DNA of 64,000 nucleotides from positions 1,354,128 through 1,418,127 of the forward strand of contig SCFE01000084.1 of the NCBI GenBank assembly GCA_004352715.1, in the 5' to 3' direction. Of the stretch, positions 1-11,174 are shown one piece after another (position 1 is the stretch's first letter; each line of letters opens with the position of its first letter). Source of the stretch: Hofstenia miamia (Eukaryota; Xenacoelomorpha; Acoela). Position numbers and translations under genes: made by a program. A model generated the notes under the pieces. It saw only the letters and a program-made list of their open reading frames with translations. It had not been told where the DNA came from and made no database searches.

Positions 1-1318
1 GCTAAGATCTTTCAGGGTATCTTCCAGGAAGAACATGTCGTCTAAGGCCCCACAGAATTTGGCGAAATTTACTTGTGGTAGCTCATGAAAGTCTTTTTCA
101 CATAGTTTACCAATTGATCCTGTAAAAGCAGTATGACCTTTACTTGTACCATCTAAATGTTTGAAAATAGCACGAAATGGTAACTCATTTTGATGCAAGG
201 AGCATCCTATCGTGTGCAGCTTTCAGTTTATTTTAGTTTCAAGACATGTTACAAGGCCACTTTCCCAACCTGTGTTGGTGCTTGTATTATCTAGAAGTAC
301 AGCTTTGATAGTTTTTGTGCTACTAAGCTCTTCTAAAACACTAGCAGTTTCCTCTGCCTGGAGAAGGCCAGTCGCTCCTTCCAATGATGTCACTCTATGG
401 GTGAGGTACTCTCCATGTTCATTTCCTGATTCTTTAGTGAAGATCAAATGATGTTCTTGACCCCTTGCTTGTTTCAGTTTCTTATCTCCCTTTTCGTCAG
501 TCACTTCTTTGTATAACATGGTCTCTTTATCAACTTTTCCATCTACACTGATGCAGATATACTTCTCTAGATTCTGAGTATGCTTTTCATCACTCATACA
601 CTTAATTCTAGACTTTTCCCTGTCCAGTTTTGACTTATCAACTATTATTTGTTTCACATCGAAATCATCTTTTAACAGTTCCATCACCTTTAGATCAAGG
701 ATTAAGGCGTTAGCCAGACTAGCACCTAGCCTAAAGGATATATCACCTCGAACCAATTCCATCGCGAATCTGGGATTTTAGAGAAAACTGTAGCCACCAC
801 TTACAACGTTATTTGGACTGAAATCATCATCTTCATCGTCATCAGCTGATCTTTCCAATTCTGCAGAACTCAAATCTATATGTTGAGACAATGTTGTAGT
901 GAAAGTAGAACTGGTCTCCTGCTGATGTTTTTCAACCTGCTTTTGTAGTTTCTTTTCTGCTTCTAAGGACCTTTGATGTCTTTTAACTGCTGCTTTATCA
1001 ACAGGACCGAGTTGGAAGGAACCTTTTGGGCCTATCTTGGCCCTTTGGTCACGCAGATATTCTCTCTCCTTTATTGGTATCTTTTTGATGGCGGACAGGT
1101 ACAAATCATATGTTGTACTGGACAGTTTTTATTTTTGCACTTTAAAAAATTGTTGTCGCATGGTCGAACTAGCAATTTACATGTACACGCAGAAGTGTCA
1201 AACAGTCTATCAATTTTGTCCTCTAGATTTTGTTCTTTCTTGGCAGAGAGAGACTTTTGGTTCATCTCTTTTACCTTTTTGAAACAGAGAGTATCTACAA
1301 GCTTCACTATATAATATT
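1..1318 (-). pseudogene. Copy A of an unrecognised repetitive Cys-rich protein gene, cut by window edge
   Basis: Reading on the minus strand from about 1307, a Cys-rich N-terminal part (motifs CTCKLL, CKNKNC, ICTCPPSK) is followed by a conserved stretch around PIKEREYLRDQRAKIG, an acidic segment (SADDDEDDD), and a long conserved domain containing LLDNTSTNTGWESG. The frame is interrupted near 1100, by a stop near 778, and by a TGA just after ETKIN near 222. Past that TGA the same frame resumes with KLHTIGCSLHQNELP and runs off the window. Near 594 this copy keeps the frame where copies B and C have one extra T. The function is unknown. Related repetitive proteins with a Cys-rich start and a DNT.TNTG motif are familiar from invertebrate genomes and may derive from a transposon; that is inference. 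Confidence 0.6.
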
Positions 1319-1319
1319 T

Positions 1320-1550
1320 ATCATATAATGGGAGCCTAGGATTTACAGCACGCCAAATGTCTATGATGTCATTAGCGATTATTTTTGATATTTCATAGTC
1401 CTTNAGTTTTTCTGAATTAACTATTTACTTTCTACACGGTGTTATCATATTGTTTCTACATTGTGTTATTATATTTTCTACATTGCGTTTCTTAGTGTAA
1501 AATACAAAAATTTCTAATTTTGGAAAGTGTTCCCAAACTTTTGGCCAGTA

Positions 1551-1553
<3 letters not shown>
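1320..1553 (-). mobile_element. Tc1-like terminal fragment
   Basis: On the minus strand the segment begins CAGTACTGGCCAAAAG followed by TTTGGGAACACTTT, a style of terminus typical of Tc1/mariner elements, and sits against a (TA)n run that would supply the TA target. No transposase of that type follows; instead the segment runs into copy A of the repetitive gene. It may be a short non-autonomous element or the shared 5' border of the gene repeat. The copy at 57134-58722 enters an N gap at the equivalent point, so this cannot be settled here. Confidence 0.45.

Positions 1554-1583
<30 letters not shown>
1554..1583. repeat. (TA)n microsatellite
   Basis: A pure TA run lies between the Tc1-like terminus and the end of copy B. 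A similar TA run occurs at the matching point of copy C (57107-57133). Confidence 0.95.
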
Positions 1584-1585
<2 letters not shown>

Positions 1586-2775
1586 TGCAGGTCAAGCAGA
1601 TTAACGTATTTTTTTACGAATATATCCCGTTCTTTGTTCAGTGTCATATATACCAAATACCCATTGTATGGGAATTAGTTGTCCACGATGAAATTTCCCC
1701 TGGACTACTTCACTTTCAACAATTTGGAAAACAATGCCTTCACCTCCAAAACTGAACAAGTCTTGTCTTTCCAAAAGCTGACCAATTTTCCACGCTGTGT
1801 ATCGTGGATTTACCTTACCACGTGATATACCAAGTGCATACTCTAAAAGAAGACGTTGATCACTGCTAAGATCTTTCAGGGTATCTTCCAGGAAGAACAT
1901 GTCGTCTAAGGCCCCACAGAATTTGGCGAAATTTACTTGTGGTAGCTCATTAAAGTCTTTTTCACATAGTTTACCAATTGATCCTGTAAAAGCAGTATGA
2001 CCTTTACTTGTACCATCTAAATGTTTGAAAATAGCACGAAATGGTAACTCATTTTGTTGCAAGGAGCATCCTATCATGTGCAGCTTTCAGTTTATTTTAG
2101 TTTCAAGCCATGTTACAATGCCACTTTCCCAAACTGTGTTGGTGCTTGTATTATCTAGAAGTACAGCTTTGATAGTTTTTGTGCTACTGAACTCTTCTAA
2201 AACACTAGCAGTTTCCTCTGCCTGGAGAACGCCAGTCGCTGCTTCCAATGATATCACTCTATGGGTGAGGTACTCTCCATGTTCATTTCCTGATTCTTTA
2301 GTGAAGATCAAATGATGTTCTTGACCCCTTGCTTGTTTCAATTTCTTATCTCCCTTTTCGTCAGTCACTTCTTTATATAACATGGTCTTTTTATCAACTT
2401 TTCCATCTACTCTGATGCATATATACTTCTCTAGATTCTGAGTATGCTTTTTCATCACTCATACACTTAATTCTAGACTTTTCCCTGTCCAGCTTTGATC
2501 CACCAACTATTATTTGTTTTACATCGAAATCATCTTTTAAGGGTTCCATCACCTTTAGATCAAGGTGATCACAATTCCATCGTGAATCTGGGAGTTTTGA
2601 GAAAACTGCAGCCACCACTTACAACAGTATTTGGACTGAACTCATCACTTTCATCGTTATCAGCTGATCTTTCCGATTCTTCAGAACTCAAATCTATATT
2701 TTCAGACGATGTTGTAACAAAAGTAGAACTGGTCTCTTGCTGGTGTTTTTCAACCTGCTTTTGTAGTTTCTCTAA
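1584..2775 (-). pseudogene. Copy B of the repetitive protein gene, N-terminally truncated
   Basis: The minus-strand C-terminal part (2077 to 1601) starts MIGCSLQQNELPFRAIFKH, contains GHTAFTGSIGKLCEK and ends GYIRKKIR before a stop. Upstream, after an in-frame TGA, lies the LLDNTSTNTVWESG block (2458 to 2087). One extra T near 2450 shifts the frame relative to copy A. Similarity to copies A and C ends near 2775, so the Cys-rich N-terminus is missing. Copy B also lacks sequence present in A and C near 2560, where the NALILDLK region is altered. It lies head-to-tail with copy A, separated by the TA run and the Tc1-like terminus. Not functional as it stands. Confidence 0.65.
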
Positions 2776-5505
2776 AGCTTTTCATTGCAGTCTACGACTT
2801 TTCATACAATTTTGATGTTATTCTTAACTACACTTATTCTTTGAACTTTAAAAAATTGAATTCTTTTACTCGCAAACTTCAAATTTGTTATTTGAATAAT
2901 ATATTGCATTGTACTGCATTTCACATAATGTAAAATATATTTAGCAATGCCATTGTTCATATGCATAGTCATACAGAATGCACTTTAACACAATACAATG
3001 CATTTCTATGAAATTTAAAGAAATTTTCTCTATCGTTTTATTTATTAAAGTACATTTTAATATTAAATAAACAGCTGTTATTATCGTTAAAAACGAAATG
3101 ACTTGAGTAATAGCATCAATACTTTCCAACATAAATATTTTTTTATTTATATTAGTTTATATTTTTTTACTTTTTCTCTAATTATTTCTTTGCATATTTT
3201 CAAATTTAAGAATTTGCATTTTCTAGTAATTGAAATTCTATATCACTTTGGGACATTATTGAATTTTCTAATGTAAATATATATTTAGATGTTTAAAGGC
3301 AACATAATAGAGTAATTACTATGTTCGTACTGAATTTTGCATTAATGAAATAAAGCTCATAGAATGAATCATCCCCATTCAACAACTCACAAACAGATGC
3401 TTCATGTAATCACAATCAGTCAATATTTATGAAGAATCACTACAATTGCAAAGAACAATTTTCCTAGAAAGTGTTTTCAGTGGTGCATGCGCATGAATCA
3501 TTTAGAGTGTCAGCAATATAATATTTTTAGTGGACTGTCAATTCCTGCGATGCTAAGGTTATCTTTGAATCATGTTTGATTATCATCAGTAGTAGAATGT
3601 AGTAATACCTTAAATATTTCGGTGCTATTCTTTACTATAGCTATTGATATATCAATCTTTGTTTATTTTGTTTATTTATAAATATTTACAGTATGTACAA
3701 TGGTTCTTGTACTTTAACATAATACAAACATAATTGCTAAATTACCTAACATACTAGCTAAGAGAACTTTTACTGTTTATTAAATTATAAAATGAAATTT
3801 ATTTTTAAAGTAAAGTTTTGAAATGGGTAATTCTGCAACAAATAAAAAACGGAAATATTTGAATGATAATGTGAACAAATTGCAGTTTATAAATTGTAAA
3901 CGATCATATGGTTAGCGTAATTAACTAATCTCAATATTTACTTTACATTGTGTTGACTTTGCAGCACTGTAAAAATTTATAAGCTGCTCTTTATAAAGAA
4001 GTACTTATTGGGACAGATTCTAAGCAAAAAATTCCACTAACTAATCTAATGTATTTTGTTTGCTTAACAGAAAAATGGCGGGCGTTAGCACTTGTTAGTT
4101 TAATGTCTAGTCCTTTCAACTATAATATCACTAGTATGTTGAATGTAATTTAATTTTTGTAGTCTTCCAACAAAAATATATATTTTAAAATATTTCCACA
4201 ATTAAATTTTCTAATATATTTTTAATTTCGAATTATATTTTTGTCTTTAAATATTGAATACAAAATAAAATTTGATAACTTTTTAAAAAAAATTACGTGC
4301 ATTCTTGTCTCTGATGAACATTTGTTTAGTTTTTGTAACGTTCTTGTCAAGTTCAAAGCTTCATGTATTCTGTGATTTGATTGAAGTAATTCCAAGATTG
4401 AATTGCTGGGGTCGGTAGTGATTACGGCAGTTTCAGTAATTAGCTTGGGTTGGGATCTGTTGATAATCCTTTGCATTGTGTTAAAATATTTGAACCTCTT
4501 GCGGCATTCAGTTGAAGATGTATTTTATATTTCATTTTCACACTATTGATATATGTCATACATTAAATAGAATTGAATTTCACTCAGATGACAAAGAAAT
4601 CAACTTGCAAAATTCAATTGGAAAATTTTATGCCTTATTAGAGCAAAATATGAATTTCATAAGTAGCAAATTTGTGATATTGCAATATTTTTTGATAAAA
4701 GACGACACAGGGAATTTTTTTGATAAATGCACATCACGATGAGAGTTTCTACAATTTGCTAATTGTATACTGAAAGTCCATTTTGAAAACTAGAGAGAGA
4801 CATTCTTCCTTGCATACATCATTGTAGGCATATAGTCTTTAGAATATAATATATCATTCTAATTTTCAAAAATATAACAATGCTTAGAAGTTGTTAGCAA
4901 TTTTTTGCAGCCATACAAAATTTTTGTTGGCCAGCAGGTTCATAACCTCCGATCTAAAGTATATTCGTCATGAAGAAAGAACCAATGCGTCAGAATTCAC
5001 AATGATTATTAGATTTAATTATCTTATCCCATTCATATTCTTGAACCAGAGTAAAAATGGTTGCACAGTGCCTGAAATTTTCGTAAGCAACGCATTGGAA
5101 AGTGGTTTTGTTGGACTATCATCTTAAAACAGATTCTATTTACAAGTATAGTTGAAGTTCAAAACTTGGAAAGTACTTGCAAATACTTTGCAAGATTTTC
5201 AAATAGTATATTTTGCAAGATTTGCAAAGTTTTTGCTCAATACTTGCAAATATTTGCAAGTTTCGTTTTACTGGAAATGCTTATTGGCCTTGCAGAGATT
5301 AAAGTATAGCATTTGAGAATAAAGCAATGTAAAGAATTTTTGAAATTACAGTCAGCACTCAATTATTAAATAATTAATGTAAACCCAAGCCAAAAAAGTT
5401 GTTTATTGGATATCTTTGCAAAATGTGAACAAAAAATTGTCCACACATTCGATATATTGTTTCTAAAAATGATAGATCTCTTGATCCACAAATATAGTAT
5501 TTCAT
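2776..5505. other. AT-rich sequence without recognisable gene
   Basis: Only short ORFs of about 60-85 codons occur here (for example 2941-3132 minus, 4222-4476 minus, 4512-4742 plus). None shows a recognisable motif or splice context. I see no RNA gene. The one structured part is the CTTGCAAATA cluster listed separately. Confidence 0.6.
5158..5266. repeat. Cluster of TTGCAA motifs
   Basis: Within about 110 bp the core TTGCAA, a palindrome, recurs six or so times in contexts such as ACTTGCAAATA, TTTGCAAGAT and TATTTGCAAG, on both strands. It could be a transposon subterminal region or a cryptic simple repeat. No flanking transposon was recognised. Confidence 0.5.
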
Positions 5506-6772
5506 TTAGTGTAGAATCTTGCCAATCCAATTTCCGCACTTAGTCAATAGTAACTTATTACTTTTCATAGTGTGTACGACAATTAAGTTTGACAAGTTCC
5601 TAATTCTCTCCTTTCATTTGAGTGTTTGTTTGATTAACTTAAATTAATAAACATTAGCTTTATTGAATGCTTAACTAACAACAACTCATTTAGATAGAGA
5701 GCGGTAGATGGAAGACAGGGTCGAGACGCAAAGCGGTGCCATGCGATTCCAGGGACTATCAATCAGCCACAACTACAGCTTGTACTTGAACTTTGCAGTG
5801 GAAACCATTAACGGGATTAGTGTGTGAATAGAAAACTCAGTGATTGTGGATTTGTGACTACTTATGAATTTAGTGCATTGATTGTTTTTGTTATTATGAC
5901 TATGTAAGGATAATGAAATACCACAAACGCAATGCTTTAGCTTGTTATCGAGTCTCACATATAATAGCCCTACAGATATAGTAATACATGCTAGCCCTTC
6001 GTACATGCAAACAATCAATGCCATCTGCAAGAAAGTGAATGCATAAGTCAATACTGACGTAATAATAACTATGAAGTAATAGCATGAGCAAATTAATTCA
6101 ATAAATAAATTCTAAGTACGATATTAATAACCATAAGAAACTTGGATTCAATAATGGAATAACAAACATGTAGAGCAATGTAAATATAATCATAATAACT
6201 GACAAGCAATGAGTAATAGGAAAGCTACAACGGAGAAAAATCCCTATACCTATTCGTAACCTAAAAGCACTTCAAGGAAACTACAGCTATCGCCCTCACC
6301 GCCGTTGAATAGCTGATTGTGAGGCTGCTCCAGCATTCCTTTAAATGTATGTGGGAACCACTGTACAATTACCTCTAGTGCTTAAGCGTTTAACTTTCCA
6401 TAAACTATTAAATAACCTGACGAGAGAAGAAGTAAATCCAAACTAAATTCGTTCATCAACCATCTTAACATTCATAACATATTTATAGCACTTTTTAGTA
6501 AATAATCAAATACTCGACTAGTACCTGTTTGATCGATTCTTGTTTACAATTTTCCATCGCGCTTTAGTTCTGCTTTTAATACGCAACGTCGTTTTTGCCA
6601 AATACTGTCGAGTAAATTTTAAAGATAAAACTGCATAAAACAATTTACAAATCAAATAATCATAACCATGTGTTTACATTTTAATCATTATTACATGTTA
6701 GTCTTAGTTACGTCCATCTTTATTCTTACTTTGACCACACATATAGTTATTCAATGGATTATGCCACATTAG
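5506..6772 (-). mobile_element. Solo LTR, family 1 (minus), TTAG target duplication
   Basis: The LTR proper is 5510-6768, about 1.26 kb. On the plus strand it begins TGTAGAATCTTGCC and ends GGATTATGCCACA, so in its own orientation it has TG...CA ends. Both sides carry TTAG (5506-5509 and 6769-6772), a 4-bp target duplication. No retroviral-type genes adjoin it, so it is a solo LTR left by LTR-LTR recombination. The same family occurs at 26766-28051, 31369-32656, 40914-42579 and 62768 onward. Confidence 0.85.
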
Positions 6773-8025
6773 TTTGCTGTACAAAAATTACTATAATTTC
6801 AAAATACCAAAGTCAAGAAAACAATCAGTTATTTGAGCAATGTATATTTCAAAATAATATAATGTTTGAAGTTTCGGCAACCTTATGCACTTAAACCTTC
6901 CAAGGTGCAACAAATTCAATTGATTTCTTTTCCTGAAATGCTAAAAACTGTGAAATTACAAGATTTATTAACATTTGCAAAAAAATTCAGCGTAAAAAAC
7001 TTGATTTCTAAAGACTCATGTGTGCACCTGTTTCTAAAGTTGTAAGCACAATAATCGAGAATACGATAATCAGCGATATTATCAATAAAATTATTTACCG
7101 CAAGTTATAAAAGTATCAATTTGTCTATCAATCTATTAAGGGGGGTGACAAACTATTAAATTTGTATGACCAATATTTGGTAGACAAAATGCTTGATGAA
7201 TGTTTGACAGTGATCACATTCGTCAGTGTATTAACAGACCGCCTTTCCAGAAAATTAATAATAAAAAATTTAGATGTTTTTCATCAAACAATAAGCTAGT
7301 TATTTAATAATGCACACTACAGTTGAAATAAATAAATATTACTTAGGAAGAACACATCCTTCGCAATGAGTCGTTTTTGTGTCTTATTGGCGCTTTAAAA
7401 GATTTCAAAATGTTGGAAAGGCATTTATGTAGTGTTTTACAATCATTAAATATAATACTTCTAAAACACTTCAATTTTATTGCTTTGACTTAAATCATTG
7501 TTCAATAAATATTATTTGGTAAGCTTTGCTCAATTCAATAAACATGGATGCTCGCATGCTATTATAGATATGCAAGTATGAAATTTTGTAAATGCTCAGA
7601 TTTCTTCATCCGATATCAAAAGGTCATTCAAAAGGTAGTATTTTATTTTGTTTTCTGTGCAGCATCTAAATCATTAGTCTATAACCGTAATGGATGAATA
7701 ATTGTTTAACGTAGAAAATTTAAGAATTACTGTGTATATACAGGTCGTCCAAGAAGTGGTGTGCGTTTCAAAAATGTACGTAAATGATTCGTAAAAATTA
7801 GTTTCTATAAACAATTAGTAAATGTTGTAAAATATAGTAACAGGTATACAAGTACAAACTAGTTATGTAGGAAAAAGTGTTAATTGAAAACAGTTTCAAG
7901 TGTTCATTTGTCATAGGCATCCACCTGATCACTGTTTACACGAATCGCAAGTTCTATTCGTCTCCATGTTCTATTGGACATTCTTTGTAGAAGTTCTTTG
8001 TCTTCATTCATTTCAGTTAAAAAAT
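6176..8025. repeat. Duplicated block, left copy
   Basis: This block matches 8307-10151 almost base for base and includes the end of the solo LTR, its 3' flank and the start of a mariner end (7741 onward, CAGGTCGTCC). It stops at a single N at 8026. Differences from the right copy include loss or gain of about 13 bp at the LTR end (6762-6774) and about 12 bp near 6990, so the copies are not identical. Confidence 0.9.
7741..8025 (-). mobile_element. Mariner-type element fragment, 3' end only
   Basis: It starts with CAGGTCGTCCAAGAAG, the same terminus as the fuller element at 9867-11174, and covers the 3' untranslated part and last transposase codons. It stops at the single N at 8026, beyond which the sequence is unrelated. 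This is part of the duplicated block. Confidence 0.75.
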
Positions 8026-8030
8026 NATTT

Positions 8031-8300
8031 TCAATCTTAATTCAATATAAATTGTGAGCTTGCTAGCATTTCCTTCAACCCTTTCTTGGGTTTGTGTTAG
8101 TTTAAACTCTATTAATATAATAGTTTGCTGTTGCTACATTTGAGACATTGCTCTAATGCTTAAATCATATTTTTGCCACCAGTGGCCCACCAATTAGCCA
8201 ACAGTGGACCACCAGCTAGCTGGTGCACGGGCGGCCAAAACCCACCTGGTGGGCCACCATATCTGCCACTGGTGGTCCACCAGTATTTGGCTACGTGGGT
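8031..8300. mobile_element. Palindrome-rich short element, copy 1
   Basis: It shares start (TCAATCTTAATTCAAT) and end (TTTGGCTACGTGGG) with the segment at 37882-38211, while flanking sequences differ. The right half is GC-rich and built from dyad motifs such as CCACCAGTGG and CCACTGGTGG. This copy is about 60 bp shorter than the other because some palindromic units are missing. No coding capacity is evident, and the class (foldback MITE or SINE-like) is undecided. Confidence 0.7.
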
Positions 8301-8306
8301 AAATAT

Positions 8307-10151
8307 CAATGTAAATATAATCATAATAAGTGGCAAGCAATGAGTAATAGGAAAGCTACAACGGAGACCTATCCCTATTCATAACCTAAAAGCAGTTCGA
8401 GGAAACTTCAGCTATCGCCCTCACCACCGTTGAATAGCTGATTGTGAGGCTGCTCCAGCATTCCTTTAAATGTATGTGGGAACCACTGTACAATTACCTC
8501 TAGTGCTTAAGCGTTTAGCTTTCCATAAACTATTAAATAACCTGACAAGAGAAGAAGTAAATCCAAACTAAATTCGTTCATCAACCATCTTAACATTCAT
8601 AACATATTTATAGCACTTTTTAGTAAATAATCAAATACTCGACTAGTACCTGTTTGATCGATTCTTGTTTACAATTTTCCATCGCGCTTTAGTTCTGCTT
8701 TTAATACGCAACGTCGTTTTTGCCAAATACTGTCGAGTAAATTTTAAAGATAAAACTGCATAAAACAATTTACAAATCAAATAATAATAACCATGTGTTT
8801 ACATTTTAATCATTATTACATTTTAGTCTTAGTTACGTCCATCTTTATTCTTACGTTGACCACACATATAGTTATTCAATGGATTATGCTGTACAAAAAT
8901 TACTATAATTTCAAAATACCAAAGTCAAGAAAACAATCAGTTATTTGAGCAATGTATATTTCAAAATAATATAATGTTTGAAGTTTCGGCAACCTTATGC
9001 ACTTAAACCTTCCAAGGTGCAACAAATTCAATTGATTTCTTTTCCTGAAATGCTAAAAACTGTGAAATTACAAGATTTATTAACATTTGCAAAAAAATTC
9101 AGCGGACCTACATGCATAAAAAACTTGATTTCTAAAAGACTCATGTGTGCACCTGTTTCTAAAGTTGTAAGCACAATAATCGAGAAAACGATAATCAGCG
9201 ATATTATCAATAAAATTATTTACCGCAAGTTATAAAAGTATCAATTTGTCTATCAATCTATTAAGGGGGGTGACAAACTATTAAATTTGTATGACCAATA
9301 TTTGGTAAACAAAATGCTTGATGAATGTTTGACAGTGATCACATTCGTCAGTGTATTAACAGACCGCCTTTCCAGAAAATTAATAATAAAAAATTTAGAT
9401 GTTTTTCATCAAACAATAAGCTAGTTATTTAATAATGCACACTACAGTTGAAATAAATAAATATTACTTAGTAAGAACACATCCTTCGCAATGACGTCGT
9501 TTTTGTGTCTTATTGGCGCTTTAAAAGATTTCAAAATGTTGGAAAGGCATTTATGTAGTGTTTTACAATCATTAAATATCATACTTCTAAAACACTTCAA
9601 TTTTATTGCTTTGACTTAAATCATTGTTCAATAAATATTATTTGGTAAGCTTTGCTCAATTCAATAAACATGGATGCTCGCATGCTATTATAGATATGCA
9701 AGTATGAAATTTTGTAAGTGCTCAGATTTCTTCATCCGATATCAAAAGGTCATTCAAAAGGTAGTATTTTATTTTGTTTTCTGTGCAGCATCTAAATCAT
9801 TAGTCTATAACCGTAATGGATGTATAATTGTTTAACGTAGAAAATTTAAGAATTACTGTGTATATACAGGTCGTCCAAGAAGTGGTGTGCGTTTCAAAAA
9901 TGTATGTAAATGATTCGTAAAAATTTGTTTTTATAAACAATTAGTAAATGTTGTAAAATATAGTAACAGGTATACAAGTACAAGCCGGTTATGTAGGAAA
10001 AAGTGTTAATTGAAAACAGTTTCAAGTGTTCATTTGTCATAGGCATCCACCTGATCACCGTTTACACGAATCGCAAGTTCTATTCGTCTCCATGTTCTAT
10101 TGGACATTCTTTGTAGAAGTTCTTTGTCTTCATTCATTTCAGTTAAAAAAT
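8307..10151. repeat. Duplicated block, right copy
   Basis: Second copy of 6176-8025, at an offset of about 2.13 kb. It begins directly after the palindromic element and continues without a break into the full mariner element, whereas the left copy is cut at an N. It carries a partial family 1 LTR (8307-8893, minus orientation). The 85-codon ORF at 8978-9235 exists only in this copy because of small indels and is probably not a gene. Confidence 0.9.
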
Positions 10152-11174
10152 CTTCCGCTATTTCTGTCAATTTCCAGACCAATAATATTCTTCTTCAAAA
10201 TTCCCCAAACGGCATTATCCGGGGTTGTCAAGTCCGGACTTTGTGGCGGCCAGGGTACTGGACCGAACTTACCAATCCAATTATCCGGAAAAGTTCTGTT
10301 AAGGAATTCACGCGTAACTAAGGCCGTGTGTCCTGGAGCTCCGTCTTGCTGAAAAAATGGCTTGCGAATTCGTGTTTTTCTTAAAGCTGGTATAAATTTG
10401 GTTTCCAACATCTCACAGTAACTTGTTGCAGTAATTCGACCATTACACACAAACGGTCCGATTAAATGAGACGCTGATACTGCACACCATATCATTATTT
10501 GCGGAGGATATTGTTTTATTTGATCAAAATAATGGGGATTTTCGTTTGACCAAAAGAACGAAAATTTTCTTTTACCATCCGGGTAAATTGCACATTCGTC
10601 GCTATTCAATCTCTATCACGCTTTCCTGCAGGCATCAACCCTATTAAGTTTATCTTCTGGTGATAAAAACTGCACCAAGGTTGGTCGGAAAGCTTTAAAA
10701 TGTCAGTCTTTTTTCATGGCATTGTGGAGTGTTGATTTCGTCATATCCAATTCAGATGCACGACTACGTATAATTTTTGTTGGTGACTTTCTAACTGACT
10801 GTTCAATATCGGCAACTTTGCTTGATCTTTTTTTTGGGACGGCCAGAGCGCTTTTTATTCAATATGGAACCCGTTAAGAACAATTTGTCTTCCCATTCTC
10901 TTATTTTTTCTCCTTTTGGCGCCACTTCATTGAATTTTTCATTAAACCTGCCGTGAACAACCTTCATGTCATACTTTGTTTTTCCGGATTCATGCCACCA
11001 CGCTGCTGCTAATATTCGTGCTTCCAAAGTGTATGGACTTTGATCAACAATTTCAGCACCACCTGGACCTACTTCACACATTGTTAATTCTGAAATAAAG
11101 AAACAAAATTTTAGTAATTGTTAACAATGAATCAAAGTTTTAATAATTGTTAATCGCACCCCACTTCAATAGTA
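9867..11174 (-). mobile_element. Decayed mariner/IS630-superfamily transposon
   Basis: About 1.3 kb, the usual size for this superfamily. The left end reads TA then CAGGTCGTCCAAGAAG, containing GTGGTGTGCG. The right end (11154-11166) reads CGCACCCCACTTC, close to the reverse complement of the left end (CGCACACCACTTC), followed by TA. The transposase lies on the minus strand between them. Confidence 0.75.
10030..11081 (-). pseudogene. Mariner/IS630-type transposase pseudogene
   Basis: Cut-and-paste transposase remnant. From ATG at 11081 an N-terminal region carries the linker-like KKRSGRPKKK. The middle (10610-10802) has in-frame stops but keeps SPTKIIRSRASELDMTKST, a helix-turn-helix-like stretch. 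The catalytic part (10609 to 10139) contains SDECAIY (first Asp), FFQQDGAPGHTA (second Asp) and WPPQSPDLTTPDNAVWG (third acidic residue Asp), so a D,D,D rather than D,D,E triad. A last piece (RVNGDQVDAYD, to a stop at 10030) is in another frame. At least one frameshift on each side of the core plus stops show it is dead. The PPQSPDLT.PDN.VWG signature makes the superfamily assignment firm; the exact clade is not decided. Confidence 0.85.

Noticed and set aside
212-451. Plus-strand ORF also seen at 2025-2315 and 57626-57865
   Set aside because: Conserved only because it is antisense to the conserved DNT.TNTG block of the repetitive gene; the minus-strand product has the protein-like pattern.
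8978-9235. 85-codon plus-strand ORF
   Set aside because: The other copy of the duplicated block lacks it because of small indels, and it has no motif or splice context.
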